The notes under the pieces were generated by a model, which saw nothing but the letters and a program-made list of their open reading frames with translations, had not been told where the DNA came from and made no database searches. This document shows positions 18,351 to 28,111 of a stretch of 64,000 nucleotides of DNA, one piece after another. This stretch comes from Chloroflexota bacterium. GTDB taxonomy: Bacteria > Chloroflexota > UBA11872 > UBA12225. The DNA lies in contig SHXX01000004.1 of the NCBI GenBank assembly GCA_009693165.1, positions 1-64,000 of the forward strand. Reading direction: 5' to 3'. Both the position numbers and the translations under genes were made by a program. The stretch's first letter is position 1; every line of letters starts with the position of its first letter.

Positions 18351-20177
18351 TCAGGCCTTGGCGTCGACCTCGTCAACGATGCGGGTGACAACGTCTGCCA
18401 GGGCAATGGCACCAAGGTTGTCGCCACTCCTCAGGCGAACCGATGCCGTGCCGGCCTCTGCTTCCCGATCACCAACAACGAGCATGTACGGGATCTTTCG
18501 CAACTGCGCATCCCGGATCTTTGCGTTCACCCGCTCCGAACGCACGTCACTTGATGCCCGGACACCTCGGTCCGTAAGGGCCCGTTCGACGCTCTCCGCA
18601 TAGTCGTTGTGACGGTCTGCGACTGGCAACACGATTGCCTGTGTGGGCGCTAGCCACGTCGGGAATGCTCCGCCGTAGTTCTCAATCAGAACGCCAATGA
18701 AGCGTTCGAGCGAACCCAGGAGCGCGCGGTGGACCATGAATGGACGGTGATGCGCCCCATCCTCACCAATGTAGGAAAGGTCGAAGCGTTCGGGCAAGTT
18801 GAAGTCAACCTGGATGGTGGTGCACTGCCACCTCCGTCCAAGTGCGTCAACAAGCTTCAGGTCAATCTTGGGGCCATAGAAGACGGCCTCACCCTCCGCT
18901 CGAACGTATTGCAGATGATGTGCCTTGAGGGCGCGTTCGAGAACGGCTTCAGCCTGGATCCAACGCTCGTCATCGCCGAGGTACTTGCTAGTGTTTGCGG
19001 GGTCACGGACGGCGAGTTCAATATGATAATCATGGAATCCAAAGGTCTTCCAGAGTTTCAAGCCCAGGTCCAGCACACCATTCACCTCGGCATCCAATTG
19101 GTCCGGACGGCAGAAGATATGGGAGTCGTCCTGAGTAAACCCTCGCGTCCGGAGGAGCCCGTGCAGGGTTCCCGCAGGTTCGTACCGGTAGACGGTCCCG
19201 AGCTCGTTGTACCTGATAGGCAGTTCACGATACGACCGTGTGCGCCGATTGAATACTTGCAGATGGAATGGGCAATTCATTGGTTTGAGCATGAATTGCT
19301 GTTCATCCATCACGATCGGCGCGTACATGTTCTCGCGATAAAATGACAGATGTCCCGAGGTATTCCACAAGTCGGTCAGTCCGATAGCCGGCGAGTACAC
19401 GTACTGGTACCCCGCGGTGCGATGTTCCACTTTCCAGAAATCCTCGACAACGGACCGAAGCAGGGCACCATCCTCACCCCAGATGGGGAGACCGGCACCG
19501 ATTTGATCGCTGAACTGGAAAAGGCCGAGGTCTATCCCCAAACGTCGGTGGTCCCGCTTCCGGGCCTCTTCCTGGCGCCAGAGGTATGCGTCCAGGTCCG
19601 CCTGTGTCGGCCACGCGGTGCCATATATGCGCTGCAGTTGGGGTCGGTGTTCATCGCCGCGCCAATATGCGCCAGCAACACGCAGCAACTTGATCACACC
19701 GATATCACCGGTCCTGGCGACGTGTGGACCCGCGCAGAGATCCTCGAATCCCCCCTGTCGGAACAAGCTGACTTCGGAGCCAGCTAATGCAGCCGCATCC
19801 GAACTTTCAGCCAGCGTGTCACGGGCGCCCAAAACGACGTCTGACGTGAGCGCTTCGATGAGTTCCACCTTGAAGGACTGGCTTTGGTCCCGAAAGTGGC
19901 TCAGTGCCGCTTCTCGTCCGAGTGTCCGGCGACCAAACGGCTCGTTCCGGGCAATGATCTCCACCATGCGCGCCTCGATGGCGATGAGGTCATCAGGGGT
20001 AAGCGTCCGGGGTAGATCGAAGTCGTAGTAGAAGCCGTCCTCGATCGCCGGACCGATGCCCAGGCGTGCTCCGGGAAAGAGTTCTAGAACTGCTTCGGCC
20101 ATCACGTGCGCTGCTGAGTGACGTCGGGTCGAAATCTCGACGGCAGTCTGATCATGGGTATGTGGCGTCGTTGCCAT
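18351..20177 (-). CDS. thrS: Threonine--tRNA ligase (no N-terminal TGS domain)
   Basis: RHSAAHVMAEAVLELFPGARLGIGPAIEDGFYYDF; MNCPFHLQVF; start MATTPHTH inside ORF 18351..20234. Confidence 0.95.
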   Translation of the reverse strand: MATTPHTHDQTAVEISTRRHSAAHVMAEAVLELFPGARLGIGPAIEDGFYYDFDLPRTLTPDDLIAIEARMVEIIARNEPFGRRTLGREAALSHFRDQSQSFKVELIEALTSDVVLGARDTLAESSDAAALAGSEVSLFRQGGFEDLCAGPHVARTGDIGVIKLLRVAGAYWRGDEHRPQLQRIYGTAWPTQADLDAYLWRQEEARKRDHRRLGIDLGLFQFSDQIGAGLPIWGEDGALLRSVVEDFWKVEHRTAGYQYVYSPAIGLTDLWNTSGHLSFYRENMYAPIVMDEQQFMLKPMNCPFHLQVFNRRTRSYRELPIRYNELGTVYRYEPAGTLHGLLRTRGFTQDDSHIFCRPDQLDAEVNGVLDLGLKLWKTFGFHDYHIELAVRDPANTSKYLGDDERWIQAEAVLERALKAHHLQYVRAEGEAVFYGPKIDLKLVDALGRRWQCTTIQVDFNLPERFDLSYIGEDGAHHRPFMVHRALLGSLERFIGVLIENYGGAFPTWLAPTQAIVLPVADRHNDYAESVERALTDRGVRASSDVRSERVNAKIRDAQLRKIPYMLVVGDREAEAGTASVRLRSGDNLGAIALADVVTRIVDEVDAKA

Positions 20178-20289
20178 TGCTTGCTCCAACCACACCGGTC
20201 TTGGCGTGGAACCTTCAACTGGATGCCGGAGCACTGAAGCAAACGTCGCTTCGGGAGGCCGGCAGGGTCACTGCCCCAGGACGCGCACG

Positions 20290-20600
20290 ACCTTGATCGG
20301 TTCCCCGCGTTTCGCAGGTAACGAGAGCATCGGCGAACGCGTGGTTCCACCCGGGTTTGGTGGCACCGGCCTTGTTCCGACGGCCCGGAGCCAATCTGGC
20401 CAAGACGACGCAATGGCGTTGCCACCCTCGTTCGCCAAGTAACCGTGGCGTCGCGGTTCGCGCTTTAGCGGGCGGATTGACCTGCCCGGTTCTTGCGAAG
20501 GCTCAGGGGTGGTATCCACGCTTCGGGGTCGGGCACTTGCACCATGGTGGCCCGTCTCTGCGATCGCCGAGAACGCGTGAATGTGTTCCCATCAAGGCAT
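20290..20600 (-). promoter_or_regulatory. T-box leader upstream of thrS, predicted Thr (ACC) specifier
   Basis: Minus strand contains the Stem-I-like GCAGAGACGGGCCACCATGG, specifier region GGATACCACCCCTGAG, and T-box GGGTGGAACCACGCG (20338..20352). Boundaries approximate. Confidence 0.85.
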
Positions 20601-20642
20601 CCGTATAAGGTTATCTGGAGATGGTACCAGTGGTGGCATGCT

Positions 20643-21446
20643 TCACTCGGTCGTGGGGGCATCTCTCCCCGTAGCCCAGGCGTCGAGAACCTCCTGGGTT
20701 GACCCTCGCACGATGCTCCGCGATTTGCGCTTGTCGCGGTTTGAGTCGATGACGGTGTCGTAATTCGTGTGGAGATGCCTGACGTGTGCGATGACCGCCA
20801 GGCGGACGGCTTCGTCCTCGAGATCCTTCGCATCGGCAGTGCGTCCCACGCGTCCGCTGTACTTTTCGCATGCATGAGCGGCGATATCGGTTGCTTCCGC
20901 CCGTGGACACCCTGGATAGAGCAGGAGGACGGCGGCGCGGAACTTCGCGTGGTACTCACGATCCTCAATTACTCGCCGCTGCGCCGCACGCTGGCGCGCA
21001 ACGATGCGTTTGGCGCTATCAGCCTCGCACTGCGCTTTGGCTGACACTAGTGCCCAGGGTTCCACAAGTGTGCCGCGACGTTCCCATCGCTTGGACCGTG
21101 GCGACCATCCGATCAGGACGCCCACGCGGCTTGATTGTGACTGGGCACGGCGTGTCAGTGCGACATCGCCTGACGGCACCACAGTGAGGTTGGCAAGATC
21201 CCCGCACAGGAGGCAGATCGGATTGCCTCGGTCGTCTTGCGTTACGAGCGTGTCTTCGGCAAGTCTTGTTGCGCACCGTCCGCAGGATCCAGACGCGCCG
21301 GATTTGGCAACCGCCGGAATGCCAGGTAGGTGTTCTGCGGGTGGTCGAGACGGTGTTGAAGAACCGCGTCCCACCGGCCGGCTCCGAGGCGATGGCCGGG
21401 GTGTCCGACCGTCGCTCACAGGTGTCGATCGTTGCGTACGCATGTC
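20643..21446 (-). CDS. DUF2293 domain-containing protein with N-terminal zinc-ribbon-like CxxC pair
   Basis: HACEKYSGRVGRTADAKDLEDEAVRLAVIAHVRHLHTNYDTVIDSNRDKRKSRSIV matches the DUF2293 pattern; CGRCATRLAEDTLVTQDDRGNPICLLC upstream. Start MRTQRSTPV is tentative. Confidence 0.8.
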   Translation of the reverse strand, partial: DMRTQRSTPVSDGRTPRPSPRSRPVGRGSSTPSRPPAEHLPGIPAVAKSGASGSCGRCATRLAEDTLVTQDDRGNPICLLCGDLANLTVVPSGDVALTRRAQSQSSRVGVLIGWSPRSKRWERRGTLVEPWALVSAKAQCEADSAKRIVARQRAAQRRVIEDREYHAKFRAAVLLLYPGCPRAEATDIAAHACEKYSGRVGRTADAKDLEDEAVRLAVIAHVRHLHTNYDTVIDSNRDKRKSRSIVRGSTQEVLDAWATGRDAPTTE

Positions 21447-21561
21447 GTCCGATCTGGAACGGGTCTGCCCGAGGAATGATCCAAAAAACCGGTTACAGAC
21501 GCCGGTTCCAGTTCCGGATCCATCGCGATTAGAGCTGTGATGTTCCCGCGCTGGTGGTTGA

Positions 21562-22464
21562 TCACTTCGCGTTCGGAAGCCACCCATCCCGGTCGTGCTT
21601 GATGCGGCGGAACGTTTGGCCGAGAACGTCGAGTTCTCTGGTGCCAAGGGCCGTTGCCGGGTTGGGCAGTTCACGGACCTGTCTTGCAAGGTCGGCCAGA
21701 ACAGCTGATACCTCTTCGAGGCCCTTCGCGATGTTGTCGCGGTTTGTCACGCAGATGTCCCTGTGCATCGTGGCGTCGCCGCTGGCAAGTCGAGTGATGT
21801 CGCGCAAACCGGTTGCCGCGACTGGGGCCCAGTCCGCAAATCGGGCGTTCCCGAAGACCGCGTCAGACAGCGCGGTTGAGACCATGAACGGCACATGGCT
21901 TACTTTCGCTACCGCCATGTCGTGCTCATCGGCCTTCATGGTGATTACCTTCGACCCGGCATCAGTGGCCAAGCGGACAACGCGATCTACGGACGCCGCA
22001 CTCGCACTGATTGACGGAACCACGACCCATACGCGATTGCGGAAGAGGGCAGTATCGGCGTGCTCGAGGCCGGCGGTCTCTCGCCCGGCCATCGGGTGAC
22101 CTCCGACCCACTCCACGTTTGGGGGCAGAATGTCCCGCGCCCACTCCTCGACCGACGCCTTCGTGGACGCTACGTCAGTGACCACGGTCCCCGTTGACAA
22201 GTGGGGGGCAATGTCACGGATTAGTTGCCTTATGGCCAAGACAGGCGGTGCGAGGACTACAACGTCCGCATTGGCAACCGCCTCGGCGAGGGTGTCGGGT
22301 GCCGTGTCGACCAATCCTCTGGCGCGGGCAGCGTCGCGCGTTGCGCTGCGAGGCCCCCATCCGACGACGAAGTGACCGGCCTGTTTCCACGCCGCGGCCG
22401 CTGACGCACCGATCAGGCCAAGGCCGATTACCGATACGCGGAGGCGGATGGATTGCGAAGACAT
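21562..22464 (-). CDS. tyrA: Prephenate dehydrogenase
   Basis: MSSQSIRLRVSVIGLGLIGASAAAAWKQAGHFVVGWG; VTDVASTKASV; HPMAGRETAGLEHA. Confidence 0.92.
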   Translation of the reverse strand: MSSQSIRLRVSVIGLGLIGASAAAAWKQAGHFVVGWGPRSATRDAARARGLVDTAPDTLAEAVANADVVVLAPPVLAIRQLIRDIAPHLSTGTVVTDVASTKASVEEWARDILPPNVEWVGGHPMAGRETAGLEHADTALFRNRVWVVVPSISASAASVDRVVRLATDAGSKVITMKADEHDMAVAKVSHVPFMVSTALSDAVFGNARFADWAPVAATGLRDITRLASGDATMHRDICVTNRDNIAKGLEEVSAVLADLARQVRELPNPATALGTRELDVLGQTFRRIKHDRDGWLPNAK

Positions 22465-22531
22465 CAGATCAGTTTCGTGAACATCAGCAAGCGAAGCAGC
22501 ACAGCTCAGAGGTTGCCCACTGCCACCGTTA

Positions 22532-22867
22532 CTAGGCGTACTCGACGTGGTTGCCTGACTTGCGCCACACGTCGACGCCACCCTCAAGGTTGTAGAGGGT
22601 CTTCATCCCGACCGCCGCCGCCATTTCGCACGCAATCGCGCTTCGAACGCCTGCCTTGCAATAGAACAAGATGCTGTCGCCATCAAGGTGGGTGGTGGGG
22701 TTTGCAAGGAAGGTATTCAGTGGCACAAGCCGCGACCCGGCAATCTTGCCATCCTGGGCGATTTCCCGTGCCTCACGGACGTCAATGATGTGAACGCCTT
22801 CGGCCATAAGTTGCTTCGCGCGAGCAACATCCACACGAACAAACGGTTCACTTCCGCCACCTGGCAT
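22532..22867 (-). CDS. Rhodanese-like domain protein
   Basis: HIIDVREAREIAQDGKIAGSRLVPL; active-site loop FYCKAGVRS. Confidence 0.93.
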   Translation of the reverse strand: MPGGGSEPFVRVDVARAKQLMAEGVHIIDVREAREIAQDGKIAGSRLVPLNTFLANPTTHLDGDSILFYCKAGVRSAIACEMAAAVGMKTLYNLEGGVDVWRKSGNHVEYA

Positions 22868-22940
22868 GGCCCGTCTCCCTAGCTCACTCGTTCAGTATTC
22901 GTGGGTTCGGGGGATGAAACCGGTCCCGAACCCGAGGTGA

Positions 22941-23846
22941 GTGTACGCAATGCAGGCAACTATTGGCGGGGGACCGCGCCTCGGCGCGCACCTTAACGGT
23001 GGCATAAGCGGAGCGATTGACAGTGCGCGTCGCATTGGACTAGGGGTCGATGGTGCCCCCGGCGGTCCGATTCAGGTGTGGTCGCACAATCCAACGTCAT
23101 GGCGGGCAAGTCGACCAAAGGACACGGTCATCTCGAAATTTCGCCAGGGGTGTATCGACCTTGATCTGGCGCCAGTCGTCACTCATGGGATTTATCTGAT
23201 GAACTTTGCTTCGCCGGATGACGCCCTTCATGAGAAATCCATCAATGCACTCGTTGACCACCTTGAAGTCGGCGCAATCATCGGCGCTACGGCAGTGGTT
23301 ATCCATCCTGGGTCCGGCGTGACGCTTGGCGTTGATGAGGCCGTGTCCCGATGTGCGCTGGCACTGCGGGACGCACTCGAACGCACTGATTCACTAGAGG
23401 GTCGACCACTGATTGCGCTTGAGACGTGTGCCGGTGCTGGAAAGACGATCGGCCGGACTTTCGCCGAACTTGCCGCAATCATCACCCAAGCCGGTACACA
23501 CCCATCCCTCGCACTCTGTCTGGACACCGCGCATTTGTTTGGCAGCGGCTATGACCTCGCCTCTGAAGATGGGCTCATCGCGACGATTGCGGACCTGGAC
23601 CGGCACCTGGCAACTACCAGAATCGTCGCGATCCACGCGAACGATTCCAAGGTGCCACTTGGGTCCCAGAAAGACCGCCATGAGAACATCGGAATGGGGG
23701 AGATTGGTGAGGCTGCTTTTGCACGAATGCTTGCCCATCCCCGACTGCGAGACATTCCGTGGATCATGGAAGTGCCGGGAATGAGTGGCGAGGGACCAGA
23801 TGCCGAGAACCTGGCGGTCCTTCGCCGGTTGGCTGCGCTTGCCTAG
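22941..23846 (+). CDS. nfo: Deoxyribonuclease IV (AP endonuclease)
   Basis: GAHLNGGISGAIDSARRIG; VVIHPGSGV; LCLDTAHLFGSGYDL; HANDSKVPLGSQKDRHENIGMGEIG. Confidence 0.93.
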   Translation: MYAMQATIGGGPRLGAHLNGGISGAIDSARRIGLGVDGAPGGPIQVWSHNPTSWRASRPKDTVISKFRQGCIDLDLAPVVTHGIYLMNFASPDDALHEKSINALVDHLEVGAIIGATAVVIHPGSGVTLGVDEAVSRCALALRDALERTDSLEGRPLIALETCAGAGKTIGRTFAELAAIITQAGTHPSLALCLDTAHLFGSGYDLASEDGLIATIADLDRHLATTRIVAIHANDSKVPLGSQKDRHENIGMGEIGEAAFARMLAHPRLRDIPWIMEVPGMSGEGPDAENLAVLRRLAALA

Positions 23847-23870
23847 TCGGTTTCAATGACCGATGCTCTG

Positions 23871-24374
23871 TCAATCCGTAGCGAGGCGATGCGTCGCGCG
23901 GGAAAAATAGAGAAGCGGGTTGGGGGATGACGCAAGATCGGTGCCACACTCGACAACTTCACCGATCAGGATCACGTGTGTCGTCCCGCCGGGGTGTTTT
24001 GCGACCACCCGGCAATCGAGCCACGCGAGGCTGTTTCGAATCAGTGGCGAGCCTGTTTTGCCTGGTTCTACGCGCTCGCCCGAAGCGGCGAACTTGTCCT
24101 CTATTGATCCCTCCATGCCAGCAAAGACCCTGAAGGTCCGTTGCTGATCCTGCGTGAGGACGTTCACGCTAAACGCGCCTGAAGCCTCGATGGCACCGAG
24201 TGACCTGGACCGCTGATCGACACAGACCAGGATGGTTGGCGGATCGGCCGAGACTGACGTAAACGAACTCGCCACGAGGCCCACGTAGCGGCCATCGTGT
24301 CCCGCGCCAACGACTGTCACACCGGTCGCCCACCGGCTCATCACCTCGCGGAATGCCTGCTTCACGTCGGACAT
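23871..24374 (-). CDS. Flavin reductase family protein
   Basis: FREVMSRWATGVTVVGAGHDGRYVGLVASSFTSVSADPPTILVCVDQRSRS. Confidence 0.92.
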   Translation of the reverse strand: MSDVKQAFREVMSRWATGVTVVGAGHDGRYVGLVASSFTSVSADPPTILVCVDQRSRSLGAIEASGAFSVNVLTQDQQRTFRVFAGMEGSIEDKFAASGERVEPGKTGSPLIRNSLAWLDCRVVAKHPGGTTHVILIGEVVECGTDLASSPNPLLYFSRATHRLATD

Positions 24375-24520
24375 GTGGCGCCTTCTCTATTGAAGAAATT
24401 TCACGGTATCGAGGTGACCGCACGTTCGCACGATACCCCAACGGGCCTCCTTCAGTCAGTCCGGTCGTCAAACTTTGATACATCGAGCCCGCACGCCTGC
24501 TAACATAGAGGATACAGTAC

Positions 24521-24540
24521 TTTGTGAAAATTTTCACAAA
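24521..24540. promoter_or_regulatory. Perfect 20-bp palindrome, candidate Rex operator upstream of nadA
   Basis: TTTGTGAAAATTTTCACAAA; the core TTGTGAA-AATT-TTCACAA matches the Rex consensus TTGTGAAnnnnTTCACAA. It lies 32 bp before the nadA ATG. Confidence 0.8.
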
Positions 24541-24572
24541 ATCAAAGGCTACTCAGAAGGACGCCTACGCGA

Positions 24573-25835
24573 ATGTCAGCGGACCCCGTCACCGTCGCCA
24601 TCCCAACTGGTGTGCTCGTTGCCGGCTCTCCCAAGGGGGGGTCAAGCCCGATTGTCGCCGCCGGCGACGAGGCGTGTGGCTACGAATACAGCTATGCCGA
24701 CCTTTTCACGGAACGTCTCCGGGCAGCTGGTCAAGCAATTTCGACAGTGCAAGCGCCACTTCCCCCTGAATACATCCATATGTCACCCGAAGAACTTGAC
24801 ACCCGCATCTATCGCGCGAAATCAGTTCTGGGTGACCGCTTATTCATACTCGGTCATCACTACCAACGCGATGAGATCATCAAGTTTGCCGACGCCCGGG
24901 GTGACAGCTTCAAGTTGTCCCAACTGGCGGCGGCGAGGCCCACGGCTTCACACCTTGTGTTTTGCGGCGTGCATTTCATGGCGGAGAGTGCCGACATCCT
25001 CTCGGGTGCGAACCAGCAGGTCATCCTGCCAAACCTGTCGGCGGGGTGCTCGATGGCGGACATGGCTTCCACTGACGACGTATTGGCGTGTTGGGACCAA
25101 CTGACGTCGGAACTTGGCGACGACCACGGGATCATTCCCGTGACATACATGAACTCGGCGGCTGCCCTCAAGGCGTTCTGCGGACACCATGGTGGGATTG
25201 TGTGCACGAGTTCCAACGCTCGCTCGGTGCTGAACTGGGCGTTCGAGCGTGGGCGTCGTGTGCTTTTCTTCCCTGATCAGCATCTTGGCCGGAACACGGC
25301 GCTTGCAATGGGCATCCCCATTGAGGAAATGGCTTTATGGACGCCTGGCGCCTACCTCGGAGGTCAGAAACCTGAGGCACTGGAACGTTCTCGGGTCATC
25401 CTTTGGCGAGGCCACTGCTCAGTTCATGGTCGCTTCCGTCCCGAGCAGATCACAGCTGCGCGCTCATCAGACCCGGACGTCAAGATCATTGTTCATCCCG
25501 AATGCCCACGGGAGGTTGTGGACCGTGCCGATCACGTTGGCTCGACGGAATACATCATCAAGGTGGTTACGGAGGCTCCCAATGGGACGTCATGGGCAGT
25601 CGGCACGGAAATTCACCTGGTGAACCGGCTTCAGTCCGAATTGCCGGGCAAGCGCGTCGTCTGCCTGGACCCTGTGGTGTGCCCCTGTAGCACCATGTAC
25701 CGCGTCCACCCGGCGTATCTTGCCTGGGCGCTCGACAACCTTGTTTCAGGCAATGTGGTCAATCGAGTTCAAGTCGACGAGACGGTCGCCCAATGGGCCC
25801 GGATTGCGCTTGACAGAATGCTCGCAGTGCCCTGA
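24573..25835 (+). CDS. nadA: Quinolinate synthase
   Basis: LFILGHHYQRDEIIKFADARGDSFKLSQ; VVCPCSTMYRVHPAYLAWALDNL. Confidence 0.95.
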   Translation: MSADPVTVAIPTGVLVAGSPKGGSSPIVAAGDEACGYEYSYADLFTERLRAAGQAISTVQAPLPPEYIHMSPEELDTRIYRAKSVLGDRLFILGHHYQRDEIIKFADARGDSFKLSQLAAARPTASHLVFCGVHFMAESADILSGANQQVILPNLSAGCSMADMASTDDVLACWDQLTSELGDDHGIIPVTYMNSAAALKAFCGHHGGIVCTSSNARSVLNWAFERGRRVLFFPDQHLGRNTALAMGIPIEEMALWTPGAYLGGQKPEALERSRVILWRGHCSVHGRFRPEQITAARSSDPDVKIIVHPECPREVVDRADHVGSTEYIIKVVTEAPNGTSWAVGTEIHLVNRLQSELPGKRVVCLDPVVCPCSTMYRVHPAYLAWALDNLVSGNVVNRVQVDETVAQWARIALDRMLAVP

Positions 25836-25912
25836 CCGCGCCCGGCGTACGTTCAGGGAGATGGGTACGCGTCACGACCGGTACCGGCGTGTGCCTCGAC
25901 TCCTGACGACAA

Positions 25913-27193
25913 TCACGCTGACTTTTCAGTAAGCACCGGCGGGGATTCTGAACGGAATTCCAACTCGGGCTCCTGAAGACCAGCAATTGTGTCCGCGGTG
26001 ACCGTAATCCGCTTGATGTCTCCCCGTGACGGGACCTCATACATCACATCAAGCAGAACTTCCTCGATGATCGTGCGAAGTCCTCTGGCACCGGTACGCT
26101 GCTTGAGTGCCAGATCCGCGGCACCCTCGAGAGCTTCCGGTGTGAAAATAAGGTCAACCTTGTCGATTGAGAAGAACTTCTGATACTGCTTGATAATGGC
26201 GTTCTTCGGTTCCGTGAGGATGCGGATCAAATCGGCATGTACGAGCGACTTGAGCGAGACGGACACTGGCAACCGACCCACGAACTCCGGGATTAACCCG
26301 AACTTGAGGAGGTCATCCGTCATGATGTGGCGGAACAGCGAACCCTCGCCAGTATCGGCATTCTGAGCCTGGGAGGACTTGAAACCGATTGCGCGCGACG
26401 ATCCGACGCGCGAACCGATTATCCGGTCCAACCCTTCGAATGCACCACCGCAGATGAACAGGATGTTCTGGGTGTTTATCTGAATGAAGTCCTGATGCGG
26501 ATGCTTCCTTCCGCCTTGGGGCGGGACATTGGCCACCGTACCTTCGATGATCTTCAGTAGCGCCTGTTGCACACCTTCACCCGAAACATCTCGCGTGATG
26601 GAAGGGTTGTCTGACTTGCGAGCAATCTTGTCGATCTCGTCGATGTAGACAATCCCGCGTTCCGCACGCGCGACATCGAAGTCGGCGGCCTGGATTAGCC
26701 GGAGAAGAATGTTTTCAACGTCTTCACCAACGTAGCCGGCCTCTGTGAGGGCGGTAGCGTCGGCAATGCAGAACGGAACATCGAGGATGCGGGCTAGCGT
26801 CTGGGCCATCAACGTCTTGCCAGACCCAGTGGGTCCGACAAGCAGGATGTTGCTCTTCTGCAACTCAACATCGTCAAGTTGCACGTTCGCACCAATGCGC
26901 TTGTAATGGTTGTAGACCGCGACGGACAATACCTTTTTGGCCCGGTCCTGTCCGATCACGTACTGATTGAGAAGTTCATAAATCCGCTTGGGAGTGGGCA
27001 CCCTTGACGCTGCAGCCCCCGCCTTTGCTTCAGGGTGAGCGGACTCTTCCTCAATGATCTCGCGACAGAGTTCGATGCACTCGTCGCAAATGTAGACACC
27101 ACCGGGACCGGCAATGAGACGACGAACCTGTTCCTGCGTTTTACCGCAGAATGAGCAACGGTATTGCAGTCGACCGTTCCGTTGGCTCGCCAT
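25913..27193 (-). CDS. clpX: ATP-dependent Clp protease ATP-binding subunit ClpX
   Basis: [31 protein letters not shown] zinc-binding domain; [29 protein letters not shown]. Confidence 0.98.
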   Translation of the reverse strand: MASQRNGRLQYRCSFCGKTQEQVRRLIAGPGGVYICDECIELCREIIEEESAHPEAKAGAAASRVPTPKRIYELLNQYVIGQDRAKKVLSVAVYNHYKRIGANVQLDDVELQKSNILLVGPTGSGKTLMAQTLARILDVPFCIADATALTEAGYVGEDVENILLRLIQAADFDVARAERGIVYIDEIDKIARKSDNPSITRDVSGEGVQQALLKIIEGTVANVPPQGGRKHPHQDFIQINTQNILFICGGAFEGLDRIIGSRVGSSRAIGFKSSQAQNADTGEGSLFRHIMTDDLLKFGLIPEFVGRLPVSVSLKSLVHADLIRILTEPKNAIIKQYQKFFSIDKVDLIFTPEALEGAADLALKQRTGARGLRTIIEEVLLDVMYEVPSRGDIKRITVTADTIAGLQEPELEFRSESPPVLTEKSA

Positions 27194-27382
27194 TCCCGAT
27201 CCTTATGTTCCTCATTCTTGCCGACCCCGCCACGCGTTCCGACCGGGGATAGTGCGGTTCAAAATGCCCGGTTCCGTCCTGGCCAATGTCTTGGATGTGT
27301 GCAACGGACCTGCCACGCACCACCAGAATCATTGACCCTCAGAACACTCCGGAGGCCATGATATTCGGTCTCGAACCGACCG

Positions 27383-28024
27383 TCAGGCGGCTGATGTTTC
27401 GTCCGCCGCCTTCGGAAGCTCAACCGCGTTGCTCGCAATCACGCCATCAATGATCCCGTATTGCACAGCCTGATCAGCGGTCATGAAGTAGTCACGGTCT
27501 GTATCGCGCTGAATGCGTTCCAAAGGCTGGCCGGTGTGAACGGACAGGATGTCATTGAGGCGGCTGCGGAGGCGCAAGATCTCGCGTGCCTCGATCTCGA
27601 TATCGCTCGCCTGGCCACCGCGGCTGCCCTGCGCCCAAGGCTGATGCATGTGAATGGTGGAGTTGGGTAGCGAGTAACGCATTCCCTTCGTCCCGCCAGC
27701 AAGGAGCACAGTGCCAAAGCTCATCGCCATGCCGTAACACATCGTTGAGATCTTGCACTTGCCAGAACTCGTGATGTATTGCATCGTATCGTAAATCGCC
27801 AAGCCGGCATAGATGCTGCCTCCTGGCGAATTGATGTATATCTGAATGTCTTTGTCGGCATCCTCGGACTTGAGAAGGAGCAATTGCGCGACCAGTAGGT
27901 TGGCAATCTGCTCGTCGATTGGCGTCCCGACGAAGACGATGCGATCCCGGAGCAACCGTGAATAGATGTCCATGCCGCGCTCGCCGCGCGGCGTGGTCTC
28001 GATCACGTAAGGAATGATGGCCAT
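27383..28024 (-). CDS. clpP: ATP-dependent Clp protease proteolytic subunit
   Basis: [42 protein letters not shown] active Ser; [12 protein letters not shown] active His. Confidence 0.97.
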   Translation of the reverse strand: MAIIPYVIETTPRGERGMDIYSRLLRDRIVFVGTPIDEQIANLLVAQLLLLKSEDADKDIQIYINSPGGSIYAGLAIYDTMQYITSSGKCKISTMCYGMAMSFGTVLLAGGTKGMRYSLPNSTIHMHQPWAQGSRGGQASDIEIEAREILRLRSRLNDILSVHTGQPLERIQRDTDRDYFMTADQAVQYGIIDGVIASNAVELPKAADETSAA

Positions 28025-28111
28025 GAACGCTTGTCTCCTACACACCCGTTGCTCTCATGCCTAAAGCCACGTTCAAAACGCAACCCCTGATGACATGTGG
28101 GAAACAGTGTT

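Noticed and set aside
24375-24412. Second weak Rex-like half-site (TTGAAGAAATTTCAC) near the flavin reductase start
   Set aside because: Only partial match to the consensus and not palindromic enough to call.
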